Positions 50,051-59,234 of a DNA stretch of 64,000 bases are shown in pieces. Both the position numbers and the translations under genes were made by a program. This DNA comes from Pedobacter sp. Leaf170 (GTDB lineage: Bacteria; Bacteroidota; Bacteroidia; Sphingobacteriales; Sphingobacteriaceae), in NCBI RefSeq assembly GCF_920984665.1, contig NZ_CAKLBP010000006.1, positions 1-64,000 of the forward strand. The letters are read 5' to 3'. A model generated the notes under the pieces. The model was not told the DNA's origin and made no database searches. It saw only the letters and a program-made list of their open reading frames with translations. How positions within the stretch are numbered: position 1 is the stretch's first letter; every line of letters begins with the position of its first letter.

Positions 50051-53000
50051 AATGTTCGCTTTCTGCTTTATCTGATTTGGCACTAATTTCTTTGATGATG
50101 CTATCGAGTTCATTTGCAGATTGCTTAATGTGCTCAACAATTTCATCAAGCGTAAATTTGGTTTGTTGCTTACCCATATCAATTAGCTGCACCAATGCCA
50201 TAATTCTAGCCAATGGCGCTCTAACATTGTGAGATTGAATCCAGGCAATCTCTTTTAGCTGGGCATTTTTTTGTTCGATAGAACTAATGTGCTTTAATTG
50301 GTCTGTAATGTTTGTGGCAACTACCAATTTAGCCTTTCTGCCTTTGTATTCCATCAAATTGCTTTTAACATCCACATCGAGGATGTCGCCGCTTTTGGTT
50401 TTATGCTTAAAAATCCCCTGGTGGAAAAGGCTTTTATTATATTTTGTGAAACTAAGCGTATCTTCAAGATAAAGTAATTCAGAATCTGGCCTGATATCCC
50501 GAAGGTTCATAGATAAAAATTCATCACGGCTATAACCGTAATTATTTTCTGCAGCAAGATTTACATCTAAAAACATTAATGTTTCATAATCGTAAACCCA
50601 CATTGGTAATGGAGAAAAATGGAAGAGCTCGCTGTAGCGCTTTTCTGATTCGGCAACCTCACGCTGAATTTTCTGATTAAGCAATTCTGCATTTTTACGG
50701 TCGTTAATATCCTGCACACTACCAAAAATCCTAATGCACTTATCGTTAACAATTTCGGCCTGACCAATTGTTCTAACCCATTTATAATTTCCTTTAAAGG
50801 TTTCAATTTCTACTTCTTCATCCCATGGCTGGCCAAATTCGATACATTCCTGAAATTTCCGTTCGATAAGTGTTCTATCATGGCCAGCTTTGAAATGGTC
50901 TGTATTGTTTATAATATCTGGCTGAAAATATGATGGAGCTTCATGAATTTCTCTGGTTACATCTGACCAAAAAACCCAATTGTTTATAATATCTACCTCC
51001 CAGCTACCCACTCTGGCCAAGCTATTGGTTTTTAATAAAAGCTCTTCTAAAACTTTTTTCTCGGTTATATCTTTAGCCACAGCAAAAATAGAACCCTCGT
51101 TTGAAACGGCATTGGCAGTCCACGAAAGCCATTTTGTTTGACCTGATTTAGTTATAAACCTATTTTCGAAATTATTGGAATCGCCGCCAACGGTAAGATT
51201 TTTTATAATTTTAAGGGTTTGTTTTCTATCATCTGGATGAACAAAAAACCGGGAAGGATATTTTAAAAGTTCAGCTTCGTTGTAGCCAAGCAATTCTCCC
51301 GCAGCAGGATTTATCTTAGTGAAATAACCATTTTTATTAATGATGGCCAATATATCAGGGGCAAACGTAAATATATCTGTAAGTTCCTGTTCTAATTGCT
51401 TCCTGCTTACCTCGGTGGCAAGTTGTTCTGCAAAATCATTTGATAATACCGCCATGCCCTCTAAACGGTGCTGCTCTCGTCCGGCTAAAATAAGCACCCC
51501 AATTAATACACCATTATCAACCATGGGTAAGCCAAATGCCTTTTTTAAGCCAGCCTTTTTTGCTGCAGATAAACGAGCGATATGGCCGGATTCACTATCC
51601 AACCTCCATGAAACCAGCTCCCCATTATTCCAAACTCTTCCCGCTAAGCCCTCGCCTTTTGCTGCCTTTCGATGACTTCTGGTACTGTCGTAAAATTCGG
51701 CAATTTGTTCATCAGATATGATATATGAATACAACGCTAATTCGTTATGCTCATTATCAGGTAACCAAACCTCTGCAATGCAAAAATTACCGCATTTACT
51801 GATGGCCGAAAGCACCTTGTACATTATGGTTTTTAAATCAGAATGCTGATTGAACAACAAACCAATTTCGGAGAGAAGGTTATTCCTAACTGCTTCTATT
51901 TTTGTACTCGTAACATCTCTCTGTATAGATATCCATCGGTTGTACCTACCCCTTTCATCTGCAATTGGCGTTACCGAGAAATTTGTCCAGAACTCATCAC
52001 CATTTTTTTTATAGTTGATGAGTGTAGCCTCAACTGGCCGGCCTTCTAATAACTCAGAAGTTATCCTTAACACCTCTTCGTGGTCGGTTCGTGGTCCTTC
52101 TAAAATTCTGGGCGAACCCTTTAAAACATCTTCAAGGGTGTAACCTGTCATTTCAGTAAATGCATCATTAACGTAAATAACGCCGTTGCTTGGATTTTCT
52201 TCTTCATTGTAACGGGTAATAACAACCGAATCAGTTGTATTTAACACTACTGATTCTAATAATTCTAATTGCTGTTCTTCCGCTTTGCGTTTTGAAATAT
52301 CCTGAATGGCGCCAACTACTCTTATTGCTTTACCGTCTGTATTAAATATAACGAAGCCATTATCTATAACGGTTGCGTATGAGCCATCGTTTCGCATCAT
52401 TCGATACTCATCTTTCCAATGGTGGCTACCTTTTGCTATAACATCATCCAATCCTTTTACCACTCTATGGTAATCTTCTGGATGGATTTTTACGGCCCAA
52501 ATGTCAATATAGCTTTTAAGTTCGGCCTCGCTATAACCAAAAAGCGTTGAAAATCCTTCTCCCCAATAAAGAGAATTTGTTGCAATATCCCAATCCCAAA
52601 TTGCTTCTGCAGTGGCTTTAGTTACATATTTGTATCGTTCATTTGCCAGCAATATTTCGTTTTGATAATTTATCCTTTCGGTTACATCTCTGGAGTTTGC
52701 AACAATACCTAAAACACTTGGCTCGTTTATTAAATTGGTTAATACAGTTTCAATCCATCTGTAATTTCCTTTGCCATCAATAAACCTGAAAGGTGCTAAT
52801 GTTATTGTATCGCCAGGCTTAAGGTTTAACAAAATAGATTCAACTGTTGATAAATCATCCTGGTGTACAAATTCTAAAGCATTTTTTCCTATAAAAAAAT
52901 CTGAACCTAAACCTAAGATGCTTTCAGAAGTAGGACTGACATAAACGTAATTGCCAATATTATCAATTACAGCAATCATATCCATTCCTTCCTGAACCAG

Positions 53001-53429
53001 GTATTTAAAAGTTTGCTCGTCGATACTTCCAGATAAATCTATCTTGTCCTTTTCTGGAGAACTTACCCAAAGCTTTAGTAAAACGATGCACTCATTTTCA
53101 GATAAATGCGGTTTACAAAACTCGAAGTTCCAATTGCTTTTCCTCTCTTCTGAATAAAACTGTAAGCTAATGGCAGATTCTGAAGATACCGCATCGATAA
53201 GTTTGCGATTAAGCGTAGCTAACTGATTGGCTTCTAAATTATAGTGGGAAGTTGTATTTTCAAATGGTTTGTCAATTACTTCGTTTCTGTTAAGGTTAAA
53301 GAAATTGAGAAAGCTTAAGGATGCATCTATAACAGTAACGCTATTTTGTGATATTTTCAAAATTAGCGAAGGCTCTGTTAATAAATTAAAAATAGCTGAA
53401 TAAATAGTATCCGGCATTATGTTTTTCAA
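50043..53429 (-). CDS. Seven-PAS/GAF sensor ending at an H-box, without an ATPase domain
   Basis: 1128 residues, cytoplasmic. About seven PAS modules (approx. 10-115, 130-250, 260-385, 390-510, 670-785, 790-910, 920-1045) and a GAF domain (~515-660) are present. A dimerisation/H-box segment 'WIQSHNVRAPLARIMALV' with H1067 follows. The protein stops 61 residues later (KSDKAESEHYE), so no HATPase_c (N, G1, G2 boxes) is present. It must rely on another kinase for phosphorylation or act as a phospho-relay scaffold. It is cotranscribed with the single-domain receiver (8-bp overlap). Truncation by frameshift is not evident: the end overlaps the partner's start in the usual way. Confidence 0.88.
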   Translation of the reverse strand: MKNIMPDTIYSAIFNLLTEPSLILKISQNSVTVIDASLSFLNFFNLNRNEVIDKPFENTTSHYNLEANQLATLNRKLIDAVSSESAISLQFYSEERKSNWNFEFCKPHLSENECIVLLKLWVSSPEKDKIDLSGSIDEQTFKYLVQEGMDMIAVIDNIGNYVYVSPTSESILGLGSDFFIGKNALEFVHQDDLSTVESILLNLKPGDTITLAPFRFIDGKGNYRWIETVLTNLINEPSVLGIVANSRDVTERINYQNEILLANERYKYVTKATAEAIWDWDIATNSLYWGEGFSTLFGYSEAELKSYIDIWAVKIHPEDYHRVVKGLDDVIAKGSHHWKDEYRMMRNDGSYATVIDNGFVIFNTDGKAIRVVGAIQDISKRKAEEQQLELLESVVLNTTDSVVITRYNEEENPSNGVIYVNDAFTEMTGYTLEDVLKGSPRILEGPRTDHEEVLRITSELLEGRPVEATLINYKKNGDEFWTNFSVTPIADERGRYNRWISIQRDVTSTKIEAVRNNLLSEIGLLFNQHSDLKTIMYKVLSAISKCGNFCIAEVWLPDNEHNELALYSYIISDEQIAEFYDSTRSHRKAAKGEGLAGRVWNNGELVSWRLDSESGHIARLSAAKKAGLKKAFGLPMVDNGVLIGVLILAGREQHRLEGMAVLSNDFAEQLATEVSRKQLEQELTDIFTFAPDILAIINKNGYFTKINPAAGELLGYNEAELLKYPSRFFVHPDDRKQTLKIIKNLTVGGDSNNFENRFITKSGQTKWLSWTANAVSNEGSIFAVAKDITEKKVLEELLLKTNSLARVGSWEVDIINNWVFWSDVTREIHEAPSYFQPDIINNTDHFKAGHDRTLIERKFQECIEFGQPWDEEVEIETFKGNYKWVRTIGQAEIVNDKCIRIFGSVQDINDRKNAELLNQKIQREVAESEKRYSELFHFSPLPMWVYDYETLMFLDVNLAAENNYGYSRDEFLSMNLRDIRPDSELLYLEDTLSFTKYNKSLFHQGIFKHKTKSGDILDVDVKSNLMEYKGRKAKLVVATNITDQLKHISSIEQKNAQLKEIAWIQSHNVRAPLARIMALVQLIDMGKQQTKFTLDEIVEHIKQSANELDSIIKEISAKSDKAESEHYE

Positions 53430-53943
53430 GATTGTAGGAATGATTAGTTAATATAGCAATTATCTGGCTTTTTTGCAACAATAGATGCTATAAGGCTCGA
53501 AAAGTATTCAATATTTACTTGTTATGCAAATCTTGAATCATCATATATATATGCATTAAGATAGGCTAAATGCAGATTAGGATTAATTGTGGTATCAATA
53601 ATTTGATTATACCATCGAATTTAAAAACTCAACTATTTAAAAATCAAAATATTGCAAAAAGAAAGTTATGCTATTCAAATTGTGAACAGAATATTTTTTT
53701 TTATATTTTTTTATATTCAATGTATTCATTCTTTAAGCTTTCAGGTTAATTTATTTGAGCTTAATAAAATCGTGGTTGCGAATAAAAGTTCCTTTTATGC
53801 GCTTAGCCTTACAAAGTGTTTTCCATTTAAATTTGATATATAGTTAGATTAGCAAATTTCTACACTAAAAGGACATCATATATTAGGATTTCAACATAAA
53901 ATTCATTAATTTTAACTATCAACCACCAATTAATCAGAAAGTT
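53430..53943. other. 514-bp AT-rich gap
   Basis: I see no gene here. An open frame at 53652-53843 is Phe/Ile-rich, lies in AT-rich DNA and lacks domain signals, so I do not call it. The gap must hold promoters for the divergent PAS-sensor gene (minus) and the small membrane protein (plus). No TTTG/TAnnTTTG pair is clear. Confidence 0.5.
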
Positions 53944-54111
53944 ATGAAAAATATATATATTTTCTTTATAGCAGCACTGATATCTTTGGGCTTTATGCTT
54001 CTTTCATTAAATATTGCCGACCCAGAATTGGGTATTGCTACCATAATTATAATTTGGAGCATTGCTCTCTGGCTATATTTCAAAAGACAGCCTGAAAATT
54101 CTGCTGAATAA
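53944..54111 (+). CDS. Small two-TM membrane protein
   Basis: 55 residues, too short for many gene callers. A first hydrophobic helix (IYIFFIAALISLGFMLLSL) and a second (GIATIIIIWSIALWLYF) are separated by a short polar turn with 'NIADPE', then a charged tail 'KRQPENSAE'. Positive charges at the C-terminal end of helix 2 suggest the C-terminus is in the cytoplasm. I recognise no family, but the clean two-helix pattern and the good start make it likely real. It faces the PUL and may be independently expressed. Confidence 0.62.
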   Translation: MKNIYIFFIAALISLGFMLLSLNIADPELGIATIIIIWSIALWLYFKRQPENSAE

Positions 54112-54240
54112 TACAAAACTAAAGATTAAGCGATTTAATTGCCTTAAATCAAACACCTTTTCGCAAAGTTTACCTTCTGCCTAAATAAAATTAGAATGCC
54201 CTGTCGTGTTCATATTTTTTTTGCAGAAAATGAAAGGCAT

Positions 54241-54270
54241 AAAAAAAAGCCCTGGCATAAACCAGAGCTT
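54241..54270 (-). terminator. Intrinsic terminator after the PUL mutarotase gene
   Basis: On the minus strand AAGCTCTGG / CCAGGGCTT (54262-54270 and 54247-54255, one mismatch) is followed by eight T (54248-54241). It lies 85 bp past the stop of the mutarotase gene and closes the polysaccharide utilisation operon. Confidence 0.78.
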
Positions 54271-54354
54271 AAATCAGTATTCTAAATACTTACCCATAAA
54301 TGCTAGAACAGCAATGAAAGTTGATTGCATATTATAATGCTTATGCCAAGAATT

Positions 54355-55515
54355 TTATTTTGAAAATTTATATACCGAGCTGGTTTTATAAGTTTTTCTT
54401 GGTTCTAACACAGTTGATGGAAAGCTTGGTTGATTTGGTGCATCCGGGAAATGTTGTGTCTCCATTGCAAAAGCTGTTCTAAAATCATCTTTTGCACCAG
54501 TTTTGAAGGTGTTTTTACTCTGCATAAAATTTCCGCTGTAAAATTGTAAACGAGGCTCTTGTGTATAAACATCCATCACAATACCTGATAAATCTCCTTT
54601 AACCATTGCTGCATGATACATACCTAAGCCTTTTGTTTTGTTTAATACATAGTTATGATCATAGCCTTTACCAAACTTAAGCTGTTCATTATCAACACCA
54701 ATTCTTTCGCCAATGCTTGTTGGTTTTCTAAAGTCGAAAGGCGTATTGTTAACTGTGGCAATATTTCCCCAAGGGATTAATGTAGAATCAACTGGTGTGT
54801 ATTCATCTGCAAAAATCTGAACATTGTGTTTTAAAATAGTGCCGCTGCCTTCGCCATTTAAATTGAAAAATGCATGATTGGTTAAATTGACTACCGTTTT
54901 TTTATCCGTTGTAGCTTCGTAATCCATTTTCAGCTCATTAGCATCAGTTAAAGAATAAGTTACTTTTATATCCATATTACCAGGAAAACCTTCTTCCATA
55001 TCTTTAGCTTTATAAGTTAAAATCAAGGTTTGTGCGTTCGGCTGGCTGGCATCCCAAATTACATACTGGAATCCTTTTTTTCCTCCATGAAGCGTGTTAA
55101 CACCATTATTAGTGAATAAAGTATAAGTTTTACCATCTAACACGAATTTTCCTTTCGCTATACGATTACCAAAACGACCAATTGTAGCACCAAAATATGG
55201 TTCAGTAGAGTTTTTGTATTCGTTTAAACTTTTAAAGCCAACCACAACATCAACCATTTTACCTGCCGAATCCGGAACATTTAAGCTAACTAAGCGTCCG
55301 CCATAATTTGTAAAAGTGGCTTCCATCCCATTCTTATTTTTTAAAATGTAAAGTGCTGTCTGCTTTCCATCTAACGTACTTTTAAATGAATCGGCAACTA
55401 CAGAAAATTGTGTTGCTTTATCTGTAGAATCTACAGATGATTTTTCTTTTGTGCCAGAGCTACAGCCCCCTACCATTACAATTAATGATAACCCCAATAA
55501 AATATTTGATTTCAT
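54355..55515 (-). CDS. Galactose mutarotase (aldose 1-epimerase), lipoprotein
   Basis: 386 residues with a lipobox at C18 (MVGGC). Family marks are 'GATIGRFGNRIAKGKF', 'TLHGGKKGFQ' (H143), 'NLTNHAFFNL' (catalytic H214), 'GYDHNYVL' and 'FAMETQHFPDAPNQPSF', where the Glu is the catalytic base. It interconverts alpha and beta anomers of a released aldose at the outer face of a membrane. It closes the PUL, 6 bp after the GH-A glycosidase, so its substrate is probably that enzyme's product. Confidence 0.94.
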   Translation of the reverse strand: MKSNILLGLSLIVMVGGCSSGTKEKSSVDSTDKATQFSVVADSFKSTLDGKQTALYILKNKNGMEATFTNYGGRLVSLNVPDSAGKMVDVVVGFKSLNEYKNSTEPYFGATIGRFGNRIAKGKFVLDGKTYTLFTNNGVNTLHGGKKGFQYVIWDASQPNAQTLILTYKAKDMEEGFPGNMDIKVTYSLTDANELKMDYEATTDKKTVVNLTNHAFFNLNGEGSGTILKHNVQIFADEYTPVDSTLIPWGNIATVNNTPFDFRKPTSIGERIGVDNEQLKFGKGYDHNYVLNKTKGLGMYHAAMVKGDLSGIVMDVYTQEPRLQFYSGNFMQSKNTFKTGAKDDFRTAFAMETQHFPDAPNQPSFPSTVLEPRKTYKTSSVYKFSK

Positions 55516-55521
55516 ATTTGA

Positions 55522-56598
55522 TTATTTTCCGTTCAATTTTTTAATTAAATCTGTTTCGTCTTTACGGTAAGGTGTACCGTCCTGATTAAAAATTTCATGA
55601 AACCATTCAATTGGCTCGCTGCCATCTGCTAATGGCGTATCCCATGCAAATTTTGTATTCGTTTTACCGTCAACAAAACCCCAGTTAATTGCGCCAACAT
55701 TTTCCTTTTTTAGTAGTGGAAGAATGTTCGCAAATCTACTATTGCGGCTTCTGGCCATATATTCGGTACAAATTAACGGTCTGCCGATTGTTTTTAATAA
55801 ATCAATTGTACGTTGATGCCATTCTGGCGCTTCATAATTGTGGTACGTTACTATATCGGAATTTGCAATTTGAATTTTGTTGAGTTTTTCGTAACCCCAA
55901 TTCCATAAACCAATGCTAATCGGCTGACTTGGATTTACTGCCCTGGCCCATTCGATAGTTTTATTTAGCAATGGAATTGTGGTTTCCAATTTGCCACTAT
56001 TGCCAGGCTCGTTGTATAAATCCCAAAGCAAAATACGTTTATCATCAGCAAACCTGGTTAATACTGCCTTTACATATACTTCAAGATCGGCAAAGTTTGA
56101 TTCTTCTTTAGATGCCGGATCGCCAGGATCTTGTAACCAACCCGAATTATGAATACCCGTTTTGGGTGCAGGCTGCTTTCCATTTTCTGAAGTCTTATTC
56201 CAGCAATCATCAAAAAACACAAACATTGGTGTAATTTTATGTTTATCTGCAATGGTTAAAAACTGATCAACACGTTTTAAAAATCCTTGTGGATCTTGTT
56301 TATAAGCTTTACTGTATAAAAATACCCTTAGCGTGTTAAAACCTATTCCTTCGGCCCAACCGAGCTCTTTATCAATTATATCCGGACTAAAAGTGTCTGC
56401 TTGCCACATCTCTAGCTGATTAATGGCATTGGCTGGAATATAATTGGCACCCGTAAGCCATTTATGGGTTTTATACCATTCGTTTGCCTTTTCTACAGAC
56501 CAGATTTTACCCGGCTCTTTCTTACTTTTTTGGGCTGAAACAGTCCCGGCAACCGAAAAGAAAAGTACGGCGGCTAATAAATAAATTTTAATCTTCAT
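55522..56598 (-). CDS. Cellulase-family glycoside hydrolase (clan GH-A, GH5-like)
   Basis: 358 residues, with a signal peptide ending near VSAQ (residue 23). A TIM-barrel retaining glycosidase: the acid/base E197 is in 'LLWDLYNEPGN', nucleophile E279 in 'LICTEYMARS', and 'GFNTLRVFLYSKAYKQDPQ' supports the first strands. Such proteins are often annotated as 1,4-beta-xylanase or cellulase, but the polysaccharide is not clear from sequence. It lies between the DUF4965 and mutarotase genes in the PUL, 6 bp from the latter. Confidence 0.87.
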   Translation of the reverse strand: MKIKIYLLAAVLFFSVAGTVSAQKSKKEPGKIWSVEKANEWYKTHKWLTGANYIPANAINQLEMWQADTFSPDIIDKELGWAEGIGFNTLRVFLYSKAYKQDPQGFLKRVDQFLTIADKHKITPMFVFFDDCWNKTSENGKQPAPKTGIHNSGWLQDPGDPASKEESNFADLEVYVKAVLTRFADDKRILLWDLYNEPGNSGKLETTIPLLNKTIEWARAVNPSQPISIGLWNWGYEKLNKIQIANSDIVTYHNYEAPEWHQRTIDLLKTIGRPLICTEYMARSRNSRFANILPLLKKENVGAINWGFVDGKTNTKFAWDTPLADGSEPIEWFHEIFNQDGTPYRKDETDLIKKLNGK

Positions 56599-56682
56599 TT
56601 TATGTATTATTTAGATTTTGTAATTTCTCAAATATCGCCTTGCGATAAAATTTGCTTATAAGCATTTTTTGGAAAGATATTC

Positions 56683-59133
56683 TTACCTGTTATTTAATTT
56701 TTTATCTAATAATTTTATAGAATAACCACCAACCACACTTCTGGCCTGAAAACCAACTTGTTTACCATCTGTCGTTTCATGCCAATCGCTAAGCGGAACT
56801 CGTGTTGGAGTTTGTAGAGCATACTCGTAAATGGGCTTTACTAGTTTATTAAAATCTGCAGGGTTATCCGCCAAAGTTGCCGTCCACATAATCCAATCAG
56901 ATTTTGTATAAGTTTTACGGCTATCTAATGGCAAGCCGAACTTATTCTGCTTTTTTAAATAGAAATCTATTTCCTTTTTGTATACACTTTTCGGAAAAAT
57001 ACCTAGGTTAAGAACTTTATCCCAAACTAGGTTATATTTCTGACTCCAGGTATTTTTCTTATCAAAAGTTAAAGCATAATGGTCGCCATCATCAGCCATT
57101 TCCATCCATTTTAAGGCCATATCTTTAGCCATTTTGGTATATTTCTCTGCCGTTGCCTGCTCTCCTAATTCTTTTGCGAGCATGCCATAACTGCCTAAAG
57201 CCACAATAGCTTTTACCGATAAATTTGCGTTACGAGCCAAATGACCTGCAAAATCATCAGTACAAAGTTGATTTGCCGGATCAAAACCTTCCTTACTTAA
57301 GTAATCTGCCCAAATAGATAGGGTTTTCCAGTGCTTTTTAGCATAATTAGCATTGCCTTCTACCTTTGCAATTGCTGCAGTTAAAATAATCATATTACCA
57401 GATTCTTCCACAGGCATATCTTCACCATACGTTTGTCCGTTTGCCAAAGGATATGTACCCAAATCATGTGCTGCAAAAGGCTTTGGCCATTTACCACTTT
57501 CGCTGTAGTAAAAGATGCCATTCATCATACCCTTTAATAAATCTGGATTATAAACCAAATAAAGTGGTGCAGACGGATAAGTAATATCTACCGTATTTAT
57601 TGACCCATTACTAAAGTTTTCCTTAGATAAAAACAGAAGTTCACCTTCAGGACTTTTTACCAATTTATGTCCCGAAACGGATTGACGATAAGCGACATCT
57701 GATAAATTTGCGTATTCCTCGCCTCCAGCGGCAATATTGTCTTTATGAAATTGAGCATCAAATTTATCGCATTGCGATACAATATTTTTATACTTAGCAT
57801 TTGCAATATCCAGCTGTTTTTCAATGTTTTGATTGCCATCATTATTCCACCACGATTTTAAATTTTTTCCAAAATACTGAATGGCATCGCCTTGGTCGTA
57901 AGCCAGTAAAATATTATTTTCTGTTGAAGTATTGCTAATGTTTTTAAAGGTTAATATTGTAGCTAAACTTAATTTTTTACCCCTTTGATTCGTTGCTGTC
58001 GAAGTCTTTCCGTTTATAAAAGATTTTATGGCCTCTTGCTCATTCGCAATAAATTGATTGGCATTTGTTTTATTAGCTGCCACATAAACATGACCCCAAT
58101 CTATCCGTAAATCATCTCCGCTTTTTTTAAGAACAGGTTGCTCAACGGTACCAGCTTTTAGAACGCTAAGATTCCCACTGACCATTTTTTCGGCTTTAAC
58201 TTCCTGAGCGCTTGTATTTACAGCCAAATCAGTAGAAGTTCCGAAGAAGACTTCTGCTTTATGTTGTTTGCCATCATTACTTTTTAGCTTAAAGGTAACG
58301 TAAGAAACCGGCCTCGAAAGTAAGTCTAAATCGTTCATCAATAACGGAGAAAGGAAATCTACATCAAGATTTACCGGACCACACTGAAATTTATATTTGG
58401 TTTGCGTAGCCGTTATATCTACAGTAGTTTGCTTTGCCGGAAGGATTCCCTGAAACTCAGTAATTTGTTTTTCGTTTACTAAACCTGCATCTAACCATTG
58501 GCCACCGACAGTATTTTTAACATGGATTGCTAATACGTTTTTGCCTTTATTTAATTTAATTTTTGAATTGTTTAAAGGAATGTAAATGTATTTGCCGGTC
58601 CAGCATTGGCAAGCATACACCTGAACACCATTTAAATACACCTCTACATTATCATCATGATTAAGTTTTAAATTTAAATTCTGAAACTGAGTTTGCTCCA
58701 GATTAAAAGTTCTTCTCACCCATAAATCTTTACTTTTCCATTTGGTTTTCGCCTCACCATCTCCAAATGCGCCTTTACCAGATTTCCAGCCCTTATCGTT
58801 AAAATTATTTAATTGCCAGCCATTTGAAGGGCTTTCTTCGGTGTATTGAGCATCATATTCTTTTTCATCAGCAGCTGGTAAAATGGTTTCGAAACTTTTA
58901 TCAGGGCTACCTAAAAAACGATAGACTTTACCATCAATTTTGGCAAAACCAGTTAACGATTGGCTGGTTCCGGTCCAATGTTTTGTTGGCGATGTATTCA
59001 ACTCATCCGTAAAAGACCAGATACTGAAATAAGGGTCTTGAGTAATTAAAGGATACGCAGGCGCTTTTCTGGTTTGAGCAAAACCATTTACAAGGGCAAA
59101 AGATAGAAATAAAAAGGACAGGACTTTTTTCAT
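56683..59133 (-). CDS. Glutaminase-like DUF4964/DUF5127/DUF4965 protein with an inserted lectin-like domain
   Basis: 816 residues, signal peptide ending GFAQ. The N-terminal 'APAYPLITQDPYFSIWSFTDELN' segment is DUF4964. The central region 'PVNLDVDFLSPLLMNDLDLLSRPVSYVTF' is DUF5127. The C-terminal (alpha/alpha)6-like region ('VDITYPSAPLYLVYNPDLLKGMM', 'AAHDLGTYPLANGQTYGEDMPVEESGNMI', 'DDFAGHLARNANLSVKAI') is DUF4965/DUF1793, related to glutaminase A. Between residues ~85 and 225 lies an extra galactose-binding-like domain ('GWKSGKGAFGDG', 'LWVRRTFNLEQ', 'NHDDNVEVYLNGVQVY', 'GKNVLAIHVKN'). It is in a PUL, so its substrate may be a glycan rather than glutamine. Confidence 0.85.
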   Translation of the reverse strand: MKKVLSFLFLSFALVNGFAQTRKAPAYPLITQDPYFSIWSFTDELNTSPTKHWTGTSQSLTGFAKIDGKVYRFLGSPDKSFETILPAADEKEYDAQYTEESPSNGWQLNNFNDKGWKSGKGAFGDGEAKTKWKSKDLWVRRTFNLEQTQFQNLNLKLNHDDNVEVYLNGVQVYACQCWTGKYIYIPLNNSKIKLNKGKNVLAIHVKNTVGGQWLDAGLVNEKQITEFQGILPAKQTTVDITATQTKYKFQCGPVNLDVDFLSPLLMNDLDLLSRPVSYVTFKLKSNDGKQHKAEVFFGTSTDLAVNTSAQEVKAEKMVSGNLSVLKAGTVEQPVLKKSGDDLRIDWGHVYVAANKTNANQFIANEQEAIKSFINGKTSTATNQRGKKLSLATILTFKNISNTSTENNILLAYDQGDAIQYFGKNLKSWWNNDGNQNIEKQLDIANAKYKNIVSQCDKFDAQFHKDNIAAGGEEYANLSDVAYRQSVSGHKLVKSPEGELLFLSKENFSNGSINTVDITYPSAPLYLVYNPDLLKGMMNGIFYYSESGKWPKPFAAHDLGTYPLANGQTYGEDMPVEESGNMIILTAAIAKVEGNANYAKKHWKTLSIWADYLSKEGFDPANQLCTDDFAGHLARNANLSVKAIVALGSYGMLAKELGEQATAEKYTKMAKDMALKWMEMADDGDHYALTFDKKNTWSQKYNLVWDKVLNLGIFPKSVYKKEIDFYLKKQNKFGLPLDSRKTYTKSDWIMWTATLADNPADFNKLVKPIYEYALQTPTRVPLSDWHETTDGKQVGFQARSVVGGYSIKLLDKKLNNR

Positions 59134-59156
59134 AAAATGTGTTTAATTGGGAAAAA

Positions 59157-59221
59157 GCCATCCGGATATTTGATTATTTCGCAACCGCTAAATCTGCAAA
59201 ATACCCGTAATACCGGATGGC
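59157..59221 (-). promoter_or_regulatory. Intercistronic inverted repeat with a U-tract within the PUL
   Basis: GCCATCCGG (59157-59165) and CCGGATGGC (59213-59221) form a perfect 9-bp stem closing a 47-nt loop. Read from the minus strand the second arm is followed by TTTTT (59156-59152). It lies between the DUF3823 and DUF4965 genes, a spot where Sus-type operons often reduce or process the downstream transcript. Confidence 0.5.
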
Positions 59222-59234
59222 CTAAAGAGGAAAA

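Noticed and set aside
53652..53843. 63-residue plus-strand ORF
   Set aside because: A Phe/Ile-rich stretch in AT-rich gap DNA without a plausible signal or conserved pattern.
53934..54116. 60-residue minus-strand ORF
   Set aside because: It is the antisense of the small two-helix protein, which has the better hydrophobic pattern and start.
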